Assembly: GCF_024055635.1 (NCBI RefSeq)
Contig: NZ_JAMXMB010000012.1
Location: forward strand, 33,818 to 97,817
Length of the DNA stretch: 64,000 bases
Source: Microbacterium yannicii
GTDB taxonomy: Bacteria > Actinomycetota > Actinomycetes > Actinomycetales > Microbacteriaceae
Direction: 5' to 3'
In this document: piece after piece, positions 8,892 through 17,916 of the stretch
Layout: every line of letters starts with the position of its first letter
Numbering within the stretch: position 1 is the first letter of the stretch
Made by a program: the position numbers and the translations under genes
Notes under the pieces: model-generated
Told to the model about the DNA's origin: nothing
The model's database searches: none
What the model saw: only the letters and a program-made list of their open reading frames with translations

Positions 8892-8907
8892 TGGCAATCG
8901 GTTGTCA
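8892..8907. promoter_or_regulatory. LacI-type operator, copy 1 (before GH35-like gene)
   Basis: TGGCAATCGGTTGTCA, a near-perfect 16-bp palindrome with the central CpG of LacI-family sites. On the minus strand it contains TTGACA (8908-8903), which could serve as the -35 of the leftward GH35-like gene, although no good -10 follows at 17 bp. Confidence 0.8.
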
Positions 8908-8936
8908 AACCTTGCATTCGCGCCATCGCCGCGTTC

Positions 8937-9524
8937 TCAGTCCAGCGCGTTCGGCCCGAGCAGGATGCGGATGTGCGCCTCGATGAGTGAACGGATATCG
9001 AACGGCGGCCCCTGCATCCATTGGAGCTGGAGCCCTTCCCAGGCGGCCAGCAGCAGATGTGCGACCATGTCGGCGTCGACGCTCACGGGAACACGGCCGA
9101 GGTCTTGGAGGCGACGGATGTCGGTCGACACCACGCCGATCGAGCGCGCCCAGCGCTCCTGGAAGAAGGCATTGGCGGGATGCTCGGGATCGGCCGCCGC
9201 GCCGGCCAGCTCGTTGTAGAGGCGGGCGTAGTTGGTGCGCTGCACGCCGATCTCAGCACGGCTGCCCATCTCGGCGATGGCGCCCGCTTCGTGCCCGCGC
9301 GCGTGGATGTTCTCGTCGTCGTGCTGCCGCAGCGCGGCGATGAGCAGGCTCTCCTTGGTGGGGAAGTGGTAGTACACCGTCGGTTCGCTCGTGTGTGCGA
9401 ACTCTGCGATCTCGGTGATCGCGACGTTGCGGTGCCCCTTCTGCCGGACCAGTTCCAGCGCGGCCGCGCTCAGAGACCGCCGACGAACGTCGGATTTCGC
9501 GTAGGGCCCGCGCTTCGTCGACAT
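8937..9524 (-). CDS. TetR-family transcriptional regulator
   Basis: 195 aa. The N-terminal helix-turn-helix ITEIAEFAHTSEPTVYYHFPTKESLL is standard for TetR. The C-terminal ligand domain has no diagnostic match. It is divergent from the six-hairpin glycosidase gene (9630), and a perfect 18-bp palindrome sits between them, overlapping this gene's own probable promoter. This suggests autoregulation and control of the glycosidase by an oligosaccharide or sugar ligand, which would be unusual for TetR. It also lies upstream of the GH35-like gene on the same strand. Confidence 0.92.
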   Translation of the reverse strand: MSTKRGPYAKSDVRRRSLSAAALELVRQKGHRNVAITEIAEFAHTSEPTVYYHFPTKESLLIAALRQHDDENIHARGHEAGAIAEMGSRAEIGVQRTNYARLYNELAGAAADPEHPANAFFQERWARSIGVVSTDIRRLQDLGRVPVSVDADMVAHLLLAAWEGLQLQWMQGPPFDIRSLIEAHIRILLGPNALD

Positions 9525-9592
9525 CCTGGCTCGCTCTCCGTGCTTTTCAGGGGTGGCGCCTGCAATGCTATGCTCATCGCCAAATTAATAGC

Positions 9593-9610
9593 TGACTCAG
9601 TATTGAGTCA
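9593..9610. promoter_or_regulatory. TetR operator (perfect palindrome) between divergent genes
   Basis: TGACTCAGTATTGAGTCA has perfect 7-bp arms around GTAT. On the minus strand, TTGACT (9611-9606) and ATTAAT (9589-9584) with a 16-bp spacer form a plausible promoter for tetR, so bound TetR would cover the -35 element. The same site lies 20 bp before the rightward glycosidase start. Confidence 0.8.
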
Positions 9611-9629
9611 ATGAAGGCGAGGATGCCCC

Positions 9630-11777
9630 GTGACCATCGACCGACGCCGGCTGGTGCGCAGGCACAACCCCGTGTACACATCCGCTCATCCGGTCGCGGT
9701 GATGACGGTCGGCAACGGAGACATCGCGATGTCGGTCGACGTCACCGGCCTGCAGACGTTCGCCGCCTTCCACGAGATCGTCCCCGACCCGAAGCGTGTC
9801 GTGGCAGACGGCATCTCGGGGCTCCCCGAGCAGGTGCTGCGACCATTCGACAGCGATGATTTCCAGATCCCCTTGCGGACGCAGTCCAGCTGGTGCTGGT
9901 ACCGCACGCGGACAACGCGCGACTTCCGCCTGGCGCAGGCTGAGACCGTCTACGAGACGAGCCGGGGGCCGGTTCCCTACCTCGACCGCATGGGTCTTCA
10001 GCGAGCCGGCGACCCCATCGCCGAAGAGTTCGAGGCAGGGGCGTGGTTCCACTACAACCCCCGGAGGGCTCACCTCGGGCGGCTCGCACTCGTGCGTCCC
10101 GACGGTCAGTCGTTGAGGCATCCGTCGCTCGTGTCGGATGTGCGGACGGAACTGGATCTGTGGTCGGCAGCCGTGCATGCCGAGTACACGCTCGAAGGGG
10201 AGCGCGTGGTGGTCACGACGCTCGCGGACCCCACGGCGCACGCCTTCGCCGTCCGCGTCGAGTCGGCGCTCCTTACCCGGGGCTGGGGGGTCGCATGGGT
10301 CTTCGACGAGCAGCCGGACGAGTTGGCGCCGTTCGAACTCCCGCTAGAGAGCGGGACGACCTGGACGGCCGACGGACCGCAGCGCGGCATCGCGGAGCGT
10401 GTCGTCGAGTCCAGCCGCTACGTCGTCCGCATGGAGGCGACGGGCTCGCTCGCGGAGGGCGCCGATCGTGTCGTCGCGACGGCGCGCGACCGCTCTCGGC
10501 TGGAGGTGGTCGTCGCGCTGGCACCCGACCGAGCGCGGTTGCCGGCGACCGCCTCGTTCGAAGAGGTGGGCGAGCGCGCGGAGCGCTGGTGGCGGCGCCA
10601 CTGGTGCGAGGGGGGCGCCCTCAGCTTCGACGGCAGCTCGGATGAGCGAGCGCAGGAGCTCGAGCGCCGCATCGTCCTCTCGCAGTACCTCCTGGCGATC
10701 AACTGCGCGGGATCGACTCCGCCCGCGGAATCGGGTCTCACGTACAACACCTGGACCGGCAAGTTCCACCTCGAGATGCACTGGTGGCACGCGGCGCAGT
10801 TCGCGCTCTGGGGGCGCGGTCATCTGCTCGAACGCAGCCTCGGCTGGTATCACGGTGCCCTGGAACGAGCGCGCGAGACCGCGGCGCACCAGGGCTACCG
10901 CGGTGCGCGCTGGCCGAAGCAGACCGATCCCTCAGCCCGTGAGTCGCCGAGCAACATCGGCGTCTTCCTCGTCTGGCAGCAGCCGCACCTCATCTACCTC
11001 CTCGAACTGCTGCGAGCGGAAGGGCGCGATGACGAGTTCCTGCAGAGGCACTACCCGCTCATCGAGGCGACCGCCGACTTCATGGCCGACTTCGTGGAGG
11101 AGCGCGACGGCCGGTTCGTGCTGCCCGCCCCGCTCATCCCGGCACAGGAGAGCTACCTGGCCGACCGCGCACGCACCGAGAACCCCACTTTCGAGCTCGC
11201 CTACTGGTCGTGGGCGCTTCGCCGAGCCAACGAGTGGCGCGCGCGACTCGGACTGCTGCCGCGGTCCGACTGGCACCGGATCGCCGAGAACATGCATGCC
11301 CCGTATGTGCTCGCCGACGGCACCTACGCCGCCATCGCGACGACCCCCTATCTGATCCGCACAGACCACCCGTCGATGCTCATGGCGGCGGGGTGGCTGC
11401 CCGACACCGACCTCATCGACCTGGCGATCATGCGCAGAACGCTCGACGGGGTATGGAACGACTGGGACCTGCAATCGAGCTGGGGCTGGGACTACGCCGT
11501 GATGGCGATGACCGCTGCGCGACTCGGTGATCTCTCCGGCGCACTGGATGCGCTGCTGCACCCGTCGCCCAAGAACGTCTTCCTGAGCAACGGCCACAAC
11601 CCGCAGATGCCGGGTTTTCTCACCATCTACCTTCCCGCGAACGGCGGCATCCTGGCGGCCGCCGCACATGTGGCGGCGGCGGTGCAGAGCGGGCAGCGGC
11701 TACCGGATGGCTGGAGCATCGAGGCCGAGGGTCTGGAGATCTGGCGACGATTCGCCAATTCGATAGTGACCTATTGA
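9630..11777 (+). CDS. Six-hairpin (alpha/alpha)6 glycosidase superfamily protein, GH65/GH95-like
   Basis: 715 aa from a GTG behind GAAGGCGAGGA. The N-terminal ~300 residues look like a beta-sandwich. The C-terminal half has the helical-barrel features of GH65/GH95-type enzymes: TYNTWTGKFHLEMHWWHA, GYRGARWPKQTDPS and the SSWGWDYAVMAMTAARLG stretch. Glutamate and aspartate in KFHLEMHWWH and in the C-terminal NDWDLQSSWGWD segment are candidate catalytic residues, but I cannot assign the reaction. No signal peptide is seen. Unlike most enzyme genes here it has no LacI-type operator; a TetR palindrome precedes it. It could be a phosphorylase-like, fucosidase-like or uronide-releasing enzyme. Confidence 0.75.
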   Translation: MTIDRRRLVRRHNPVYTSAHPVAVMTVGNGDIAMSVDVTGLQTFAAFHEIVPDPKRVVADGISGLPEQVLRPFDSDDFQIPLRTQSSWCWYRTRTTRDFRLAQAETVYETSRGPVPYLDRMGLQRAGDPIAEEFEAGAWFHYNPRRAHLGRLALVRPDGQSLRHPSLVSDVRTELDLWSAAVHAEYTLEGERVVVTTLADPTAHAFAVRVESALLTRGWGVAWVFDEQPDELAPFELPLESGTTWTADGPQRGIAERVVESSRYVVRMEATGSLAEGADRVVATARDRSRLEVVVALAPDRARLPATASFEEVGERAERWWRRHWCEGGALSFDGSSDERAQELERRIVLSQYLLAINCAGSTPPAESGLTYNTWTGKFHLEMHWWHAAQFALWGRGHLLERSLGWYHGALERARETAAHQGYRGARWPKQTDPSARESPSNIGVFLVWQQPHLIYLLELLRAEGRDDEFLQRHYPLIEATADFMADFVEERDGRFVLPAPLIPAQESYLADRARTENPTFELAYWSWALRRANEWRARLGLLPRSDWHRIAENMHAPYVLADGTYAAIATTPYLIRTDHPSMLMAAGWLPDTDLIDLAIMRRTLDGVWNDWDLQSSWGWDYAVMAMTAARLGDLSGALDALLHPSPKNVFLSNGHNPQMPGFLTIYLPANGGILAAAAHVAAAVQSGQRLPDGWSIEAEGLEIWRRFANSIVTY

Positions 11778-11825
11778 TTTTAGCTCGGAGCTGATGGACA
11801 ATGGCCGTGTGGCAACCGATTGACA
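11774..11825 (+). promoter_or_regulatory. Promoter with LacI-type operator, copy 2 (sugar ABC importer)
   Basis: TTGATT (11774-11779), a 17-bp spacer and GACAAT (11797-11802) form a probable promoter. The operator TGGCAACCGATTGACA (11810-11825) begins at about the transcript start. The -35 overlaps the stop of the preceding glycosidase gene. Repressor bound here would block initiation or early elongation. Confidence 0.7.
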
Positions 11826-11975
11826 GCTCACTCACCGACAGCTGAGTGGTCGGGCCACACCGCGTGATCGCAACGACACGCAACCGCACAGCGGAGACGC
11901 CTCCATGGCCACCGACCATGACTCGGAGGACCAGGCTCGCGCTCTCCATGGCTTTCAAAGATGAGGACCGATCCC

Positions 11976-13268
11976 ATGAACACACTCAGGACCCGACGTC
12001 GCGGCGCACTCCTCGCCGGATCGCTGTCGATAGTGGCGGCGCTCGCGATCACCGGATGCGCTCCTGCCGCACCGGCGGACGACCCCACAGCGGGAGAGGA
12101 GGACATCGAACTGACCTTCCTCAACCAGTCGCGTGGTCAGGAAGCGGCGCTCACCCAGCTGGCCGAGCAGTACACCGACGAGACCGGGGTCAAGGTCACC
12201 ATCGACTCTCCCGGCCCTGCGGACTACCTGCCGAAGCTGCAGGCGCGGGCGCAGTCAGGTGACATGCCCGACATCTACTCCTCGTTCGCCGCCACCGATA
12301 TGGCCCCGTTCTACAAGGCGGGTTGGGCCATGGACCTGACCGATGAACTCGAGGCCGGCTGGAGCGAGGACTTCAGCCCCGAGGTGATCGAGATGTCGAC
12401 GTTCCAGGACGGCAACAACCTCGGCGTTCCTGCGGGCATCTACAGCGTGCACTGGGAGACGCAGACCTACGGCATGATGGTCAACCCTGCGCTGACCGAC
12501 ATGACCGCCGACGACGCGCCGGCGACGATGGAGGAGTTCATCGACGCCAACGAGGACGACGGCAGTTTCTCGATCGCGGCGTCACTGACGCCGATGCTCG
12601 TCCAGGCGCTCGCCTCGAACTGGCTGACGGACGAGGAGATCGAGGCGACCTTCAACGGTGAGGAGAGCTGGGAGAGCGAGGGGTGGCACAACGCCTTCCA
12701 ATTCCTGGTGGACCTGAAGGAGGCCGGCGTCATCGCCAACGGCGCTCTTCCTGGTGGTCAGGACGACAACCCCAGCGTCGAGACGGCCTTCTTCACGCAG
12801 ACGCTGGGATCGATCTTCGACGCGTCGCCGGGTGTGTCGGTCGGCTTCCGGACCAACCCCGAGTTCACGGACTACTTCTCGATCGGCATCCTCGGAGCCG
12901 ACGACGCACCGCTCGAGCCTCGCTCGCCCGGAGTCCCCGGAAAGGGCGCGGTCATCAACCCGAAGGGCGAGCACCCCGAGGCAGCGCTGGACTTCGTCAA
13001 GTGGCTCACCGAACCCGCGCAGCAGCAGGTGTTCGCAGAGGTCGGCCTGATCCTCCCGACCAACCCCGAGCTGCTCGCCAGCGGTGATGTGCCCGAGCAG
13101 CTCGGCGGCTTCGCCGAGGGCGTCGCGTCGCTGCAGGTCATGTCCACGACTTTCACCACCGATGTCCGGAGCGCCATCGTCGCCGAGGCCCAGCGCCTCG
13201 TGCTCGGTGAGACGACGGTGGATGACGCACTGGCCACCATCCAGGCGGCTCAGGATCGATCGTCGTGA
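11976..13268 (+). CDS. Sugar ABC transporter substrate-binding lipoprotein (SBP_bac_1 family)
   Basis: 430 aa from the ATG at 11976, which has GAGGA eight bases upstream; an ATG at 11961 lacks this spacing. A positively charged N-terminus, a hydrophobic segment and the lipobox LAITGC mark a lipoprotein anchored outside the membrane. The mature part is a typical extracellular oligosaccharide-binding protein of carbohydrate uptake type 1. It is the first gene of a three-gene importer operon headed by a LacI-type operator. Two permeases follow with 4-bp overlaps. The ligand is unknown; neighbours suggest an oligosaccharide containing uronate, rhamnose, galactose or pentose. Confidence 0.93.
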   Translation: MNTLRTRRRGALLAGSLSIVAALAITGCAPAAPADDPTAGEEDIELTFLNQSRGQEAALTQLAEQYTDETGVKVTIDSPGPADYLPKLQARAQSGDMPDIYSSFAATDMAPFYKAGWAMDLTDELEAGWSEDFSPEVIEMSTFQDGNNLGVPAGIYSVHWETQTYGMMVNPALTDMTADDAPATMEEFIDANEDDGSFSIAASLTPMLVQALASNWLTDEEIEATFNGEESWESEGWHNAFQFLVDLKEAGVIANGALPGGQDDNPSVETAFFTQTLGSIFDASPGVSVGFRTNPEFTDYFSIGILGADDAPLEPRSPGVPGKGAVINPKGEHPEAALDFVKWLTEPAQQQVFAEVGLILPTNPELLASGDVPEQLGGFAEGVASLQVMSTTFTTDVRSAIVAEAQRLVLGETTVDDALATIQAAQDRSS

Positions 13269-14197
13269 CCTCACAGTTCACGCTGTCCGTGCGGCGTCCC
13301 CTCCGGACGCCGCACGGGCGGCGCGGCATCCGCCGCAACCTCCTCGGCTGGACGTTCCTGGCACCGGCCATCGCCCTGATCGGCGTGTTCACGATCACGC
13401 CCTTCGCACAGGCGATCCTGCTCAGCTTCCAGTCGTGGGACGGCGTCAGCCCCGATACGCCGTGGGTCGGACTGGCGAACTACGAGTTCGTCATGAGCGA
13501 CCCGATCTTCTGGACGTCGATGCGGAACGTCCTGCTGTTCGGTGTCATCGGCTTCTTCGTGGGCAACGGGCTGGCGCTGTGCCTCGCGCTCGCCGTCAAT
13601 TCGACCACCCGCGGCACGACCTTCTTCCGCACGGTGTTCTACCTGCCGGGCGTGCTGTCCGTGGTCGTCGTCGGCCTCCTGTTCGGCTTCATCCTGGCGC
13701 CCGGCTCGGGCGTGCTGAACCGGCTGCTCGAACTCGTCGGTCTCGGTTCGTGGGCCCAGAACTGGCTGGGTGATCCGGCATTCGCCCTCATCTCCGTCGC
13801 CGCGGTGTTCGTCTGGTACCACTGGGGGTTCGCGTTCCTGCTGTTCCTCGCGGGGCTCCAGGACGTGCCGAAGGAGCTCTACGAGGCGGCGGAGCTGGAC
13901 GGAGCGAACCGGTGGACGAAGTTCCGGTACGTGACCTGGCCGCAGCTGGCGCCGGTGACGTCGATCGTCAGTCTGCTCACACTGCTGGCGGCCCTGCAGA
14001 TCTTCGGAACCGTGCAGGTGCTCACCAACGGCGGTCCGGGCTATCACACGATGGTGCCGACCCTCGCGATCTACAACGAAGCGTTCGTCAACTGGCGCTA
14101 CGGCAGCGCCGCCGCGATGTCGGTCATCTTCGGCGGCGCGCTCGTGCTGCTGTCGCTGATCCAGCTCGCGATCACGGGACGGAGGTCCCGCGCATGA
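13265..14197 (+). CDS. Sugar ABC transporter permease (MalF/UgpA type)
   Basis: 310 aa from a GTG that overlaps the stop of the binding-protein gene (GTGA). Six hydrophobic segments are visible. The cytoplasmic ATPase-contact loop has the form LYEAAELDGANRWTKFRYVT, the EAA motif of carbohydrate importers. It forms a heterodimer with the next gene product. No ATPase is encoded in this operon. Confidence 0.93.
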   Translation: MTSQFTLSVRRPLRTPHGRRGIRRNLLGWTFLAPAIALIGVFTITPFAQAILLSFQSWDGVSPDTPWVGLANYEFVMSDPIFWTSMRNVLLFGVIGFFVGNGLALCLALAVNSTTRGTTFFRTVFYLPGVLSVVVVGLLFGFILAPGSGVLNRLLELVGLGSWAQNWLGDPAFALISVAAVFVWYHWGFAFLLFLAGLQDVPKELYEAAELDGANRWTKFRYVTWPQLAPVTSIVSLLTLLAALQIFGTVQVLTNGGPGYHTMVPTLAIYNEAFVNWRYGSAAAMSVIFGGALVLLSLIQLAITGRRSRA

Positions 14198-15111
14198 CCC
14201 TCACCAACGACAATCCCGACACGCGCGCCGCGACGGCGGCATCGGGCCCCGAGAGCAAGAGCACCTCCGAGAAGGCGATCCGTCGTCGTCGCCGCCTCCC
14301 TCTCCACACCATCGGCCTGTACGGACTGCTCGCGATCGCCGCGCTGACGGCCTTGTTCCCGCTTCTGTGGATGCTGTCAGGGTCCCTCCAGTCGCTCACC
14401 GAGCTGCTGACGAACCAGAGCTTCCTGCCGAGCGACCCGCAGTGGGGCAATTACGTCACAGCCTGGGTGCAGGGCGACCTCGGCACGTACCTGCGCAACA
14501 GCGTGATCTACACCGCGGCGGCCGTGCTCGGCATCCTCCTGGTGTCGAGCCTTGCCGGTTACGCGCTGGCGCGGCTCGAGTTCGCCGGAAAGGGCGTCTT
14601 CACCTTCGTCATCCTCGCGGTCATGATCATCCCGGCACCCGCTATGTTCCTCGCGCAGTACAAGCTGCTCATCTCGCTCGGCCTGACAAACAGCCCGGTC
14701 GGCTATGTGCTGATCCTGATCACGTCGGGCGTCCCGATGTCGACCCTCATCATGCGGAGCTTCTTCGTCAGCCAGCCGCGCGACCTCGAAGAGGCTGCCG
14801 CGCTGGACGGCGCTGGGCCGCTCCGCATCTTCTGGAGCGTCATCCTTCCTCTGGCCCGGCCGGGTCTCGCCGCCGTCGCGGTGATCCAAGGGCTCGGTGC
14901 GTGGAACGAGTACCTCATGGCTCTCGTGCTGTTCGACGACAACGAGCTCATGCCGATCCAGCGCGGCCTGACCGCGTTCACGTCGGCTGAGACGCCCCAG
15001 CAGCAGGTGCTGCTCGCCGCCACCGCGATCTCGATCGTGCCGGTCGTCGTGTTCTACCTGATGGCCCAACGACACATCGTCAAGGGCATCGGTGCGGGCG
15101 CCATCAAGTAG
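14194..15111 (+). CDS. Sugar ABC transporter permease (MalG/UgpE type)
   Basis: 305 aa from the ATG at 14194, overlapping the previous stop (ATGA). A Ser/Arg-rich N-terminal cytoplasmic tail of about 35 residues precedes six hydrophobic segments. The EAA loop LEEAAALDGAGPLRIFWSVI is complete. As it is the last gene of the importer operon, the nucleotide-binding subunit must be supplied elsewhere, which in actinobacteria is commonly a shared MsmK-type ATPase. Confidence 0.93.
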   Translation: MTLTNDNPDTRAATAASGPESKSTSEKAIRRRRRLPLHTIGLYGLLAIAALTALFPLLWMLSGSLQSLTELLTNQSFLPSDPQWGNYVTAWVQGDLGTYLRNSVIYTAAAVLGILLVSSLAGYALARLEFAGKGVFTFVILAVMIIPAPAMFLAQYKLLISLGLTNSPVGYVLILITSGVPMSTLIMRSFFVSQPRDLEEAAALDGAGPLRIFWSVILPLARPGLAAVAVIQGLGAWNEYLMALVLFDDNELMPIQRGLTAFTSAETPQQQVLLAATAISIVPVVVFYLMAQRHIVKGIGAGAIK

Positions 15112-15141
15112 ACGGGGCCGGACGAGCAGCTGACCGCGATG

Positions 15142-15161
15142 TAGGATGCAATCGGTTGCCA
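15142..15161 (+). promoter_or_regulatory. LacI-type operator, copy 3, overlapping a -10 element
   Basis: The operator ATGCAATCGGTTGCCA (15146-15161) starts inside a TAGGAT -10-like hexamer (15142-15147). No good -35 was found at 17-18 bp. The operator's first bases deviate from TGG, as expected if they are also promoter bases. Confidence 0.7.
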
Positions 15162-15226
15162 ACTTCGCTCGCGCCGACTCATCCCAGCTGTCGACGTCGT
15201 GCCACTCACTCGACAGAAGGATCCAG

Positions 15227-16030
15227 ATGGACATCGACAAGAAGGTCTTCGTCGTCACCGGCGCGGGAAACGGCATCGCCCGCGAGGTGACGCTGCGCCT
15301 CCTCGCCGGGGGTGCTTCGGTCGCCGGCGTCGACCTCAGCGAGAAGGGGCTGGAGGAGACCGCGGCCATGGCGGCGGCCGGTCCGCGCTTCTCGGCGCAC
15401 GTCGTGAACATCACCGACCGGGAGGCCGTCGAGGCGCTTCCTGCTGCCGTCCAGTCGGCGCACGGCGCCGTGGACGGCGTCGTCAACGTGGCCGGCGTCA
15501 TCCAGAAGTTCGTCAAAGTCGTCGACCTGCCGTTCAGCGAGATCGAGAAGGTCATGAACGTGAACTTCTGGGGCGTCATGAACATGTGCAAGGCGTTCCT
15601 GCCGGTTCTCCTCTCGCGGCCCCAGGCGTCGCTCGTGAACATCGCCAGCATGGGCTCGTACGCCGCGGTGCCCGGTCAGGCCGTGTACGGCGCATCCAAG
15701 GCTGCGGTGAAGCTGCTCACCGAAGCCCTCTACGCCGAGCTGCTCGACTCGAACGTGGCTGTGACGGTCGTCTTCCCCGGGGCCATCGCGACGGGGATCG
15801 CGGCGAACTCGGGCGTCACGCTGGCGCCGGAAGGGGCATCCGCGCAGAACTCGGCGTACAAGACGTCAACACCGCAGAAGGCGGCGCAGGTGATCGTCGA
15901 CGCGATCCGCACGGGGAAGTTCCGGGCGACGATCGGCTCCGACGCCGCCGGCATGGACAAGCTCGCTCGACTGAACCCGAAGCTGGCGACGACGGTCATC
16001 GCCAAGCAGATGGCGGGGCTGCTCGGGTGA
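15227..16030 (+). CDS. Short-chain dehydrogenase/reductase
   Basis: 267 aa from the ATG at 15227, preceded by GAAGGA at about 15216. It has the Rossmann motif VVTGAGNGIAREV, a variant NVAG in place of NNAG, the serine of ASMGSYAAV and the YGASK catalytic pair. It is the first gene after the operator at 15146 and overlaps the GH43-like gene by GTGA, so its substrate is probably a sugar or sugar acid released by that enzyme. The closing segment (DKLARLNPKLATTVIAKQM) is seen in SDRs close to the classical polyol and ketoacyl reductase-like group. Confidence 0.88.
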   Translation: MDIDKKVFVVTGAGNGIAREVTLRLLAGGASVAGVDLSEKGLEETAAMAAAGPRFSAHVVNITDREAVEALPAAVQSAHGAVDGVVNVAGVIQKFVKVVDLPFSEIEKVMNVNFWGVMNMCKAFLPVLLSRPQASLVNIASMGSYAAVPGQAVYGASKAAVKLLTEALYAELLDSNVAVTVVFPGAIATGIAANSGVTLAPEGASAQNSAYKTSTPQKAAQVIVDAIRTGKFRATIGSDAAGMDKLARLNPKLATTVIAKQMAGLLG

Positions 16031-17811
16031 CACGCGTCTGGAGCAATCCGCTCGATCTCTCGTATCGATACCAGGACGTCCGCTTCTCCGGGTGGGTGGG
16101 CGGGGTCCATCTGGGCGATCCCCGCCGGAGTATTCACCGAGAGGCGGCTGATCCGTCGATCGTCAGATATCAGGGGCGCTATTTCCTATTCGCCTCGATG
16201 TCGCGCGGATACTGGCACTCCGATGACCTTGCCGAGTGGCACTATCGACCGACCGAGAAGCTCCCGCCGTTCGATTACGCCCCGGATGTCCGAGAGATCG
16301 ACGGTGCGCTGATCATCAGCGCGTCCCGGAAGACGGGCAACTCGCCCTTCTTCCGGAGCGTGGACCCGCTCGCCGACGACTTCGCGGAGGTCGCGCCCGG
16401 CACGTTCTCGTTCTGGGATCCCAGCATCTTCCAGGACGACGACGGGCGCATCTATCTCTACTGGGGCTGCGACAACGTGCAGCCGTTGTACGGGCTGGAA
16501 CTGGACAGTGGACTGGAGCCGATCGGCCAACCGGTGCCCCTCGCCGCGAGCGATGTCGAACGACGCGGGTGGGAGCGCACGGGGGAGGACTACGTCGTTC
16601 CCGAGCCGAAGACCGAGCGTGAACGCATGGTCGCCCAGTTCGCCGGACGTGCGCCGTACATCGAGGGCGCGTGGATGACGAAGGTGGGCGACACCTACTA
16701 CCTCCAGTACGCGGCGCCCGGCACGCAGTGGAACACGTATGCGGACGGGTACCTCACCTCAGATTCGCCGTTGGGACCGTTCACGTACTCGAGCAGCAGC
16801 CCCTTCTCGTCCAAGCCGGGGGGTTTCATGACCGGGGCCGGCCACGGCAGCACCTTCCAGGATGAGTGGGGAAACTGGTGGCATGCGGCGACGATGCGCA
16901 TCAGCGTGAACGACGTCTTCGAGCGACGGATGGGCATCTTCCCCGCTGGGTTCGACGAAGACGGAGTGCTCTTCTGCAACCAGAGCTTCGCCGACTACCC
17001 GCTCGTCGTGCCGGACGGCGCATTCGACCCCCGAGCACGGCTCGAGCCGGAGTGGATGCTGCTCTCGTATCGTGCCTCCGCAAAGGCGTCGTCGACGGCT
17101 CCGGGCCACGACGCGGCGCTGGCCACGGACGAGGACGCCCGCGACTGGTGGGCGTCGACAGCTCCGGGCGTCGGAGAATGGCTCGCGGTGGACCTCGGCC
17201 AAGCCCAGCATGTGCACGCCGTGCAGGTGAATCTGGCGGATCAGGCGCTGGCCGACACCGCGCCGCCGCTCGACGTCGGCGCCGACAGCGGGCACACCTG
17301 GCGCGGCATCTACGAGACGCACACCCCTGCCGCGTTCCTGCTCGAGGGCTCGCTCGATGGCGAGACGTGGGAGACGCTCCACGATGGAAGCGTCTCGGGC
17401 GAGGATCGGCCCCACGCCCTCGTGATTCTCGACCGACCCAAGATGCTGCGGCACGTTCGGGTGACGGCGCAGACTCTGCCGTTCGACGGGGCGTTCGCGG
17501 TGAGCGGTCTCCGCGTGTTCGGCCGTGGTGAAGGGGAGGCGCCGCCGCAGGTCTCGCCTCAGGCGGCGCGCATCGATGCACGGACGGCCCGCCTGAGCTG
17601 GACGCCCGCTCCGGCCGCGATGGGATACAACGTCCGGTACGGGTCGCACCCCGACAAGCTCTACCGGAGCTGGCTGCTCTACGAGCGGGATCACCTCGAT
17701 GTGCCCTCGCTCAACGCCGATGAGCAGACGTGGTTCGCGGTGGATTCGTTCAACGAGAACGGGGTGACCCGCGGCGAGCCCGTGCTCGCCGTGGCAATCG
17801 ACGCCCCGTGA
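16027..17811 (+). CDS. GH43-like glycosidase with F5/8-type (discoidin) and fibronectin-III-like domains
   Basis: 594 aa from a GTG overlapping the preceding stop (GTGA). The five-bladed propeller catalytic part spans about residues 20-330, with candidate catalytic acids in ADPSIV, FWDPSIF and YIEGAWM; this matches the Asp, Asp, Glu arrangement of GH43 and GH117-like enzymes. Residues about 345-500 form a discoidin-like carbohydrate-binding domain (GEWLAVDLGQ, RHVRVTAQ). The last ~85 residues resemble FN3 (ARLSWTPAPAAMGYNVRYG). There is no signal peptide, so this is a binding-domain-bearing enzyme that probably stays in the cytoplasm. Likely activity: arabinofuranosidase, xylosidase or galactosidase. 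Confidence 0.85.
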   Translation: MTRVWSNPLDLSYRYQDVRFSGWVGGVHLGDPRRSIHREAADPSIVRYQGRYFLFASMSRGYWHSDDLAEWHYRPTEKLPPFDYAPDVREIDGALIISASRKTGNSPFFRSVDPLADDFAEVAPGTFSFWDPSIFQDDDGRIYLYWGCDNVQPLYGLELDSGLEPIGQPVPLAASDVERRGWERTGEDYVVPEPKTERERMVAQFAGRAPYIEGAWMTKVGDTYYLQYAAPGTQWNTYADGYLTSDSPLGPFTYSSSSPFSSKPGGFMTGAGHGSTFQDEWGNWWHAATMRISVNDVFERRMGIFPAGFDEDGVLFCNQSFADYPLVVPDGAFDPRARLEPEWMLLSYRASAKASSTAPGHDAALATDEDARDWWASTAPGVGEWLAVDLGQAQHVHAVQVNLADQALADTAPPLDVGADSGHTWRGIYETHTPAAFLLEGSLDGETWETLHDGSVSGEDRPHALVILDRPKMLRHVRVTAQTLPFDGAFAVSGLRVFGRGEGEAPPQVSPQAARIDARTARLSWTPAPAAMGYNVRYGSHPDKLYRSWLLYERDHLDVPSLNADEQTWFAVDSFNENGVTRGEPVLAVAIDAP

Positions 17812-17916
17812 ACCTGATCCGCGCTACATGAGCTGTCCACCGTTGAGGCGCTCGGGACGATGCGTGCGCCGAGAACGTGGATGCCGGTGAGCAGGGCTCC
17901 GTACACGCCGGTCGCC

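Noticed and set aside
8845..8892. ATG at 8892 as start of the GH35-like gene
   Set aside because: The start codon would lie in the LacI-type operator and leave no leader; starts at 8844 or 8826 are downstream of the regulatory site.
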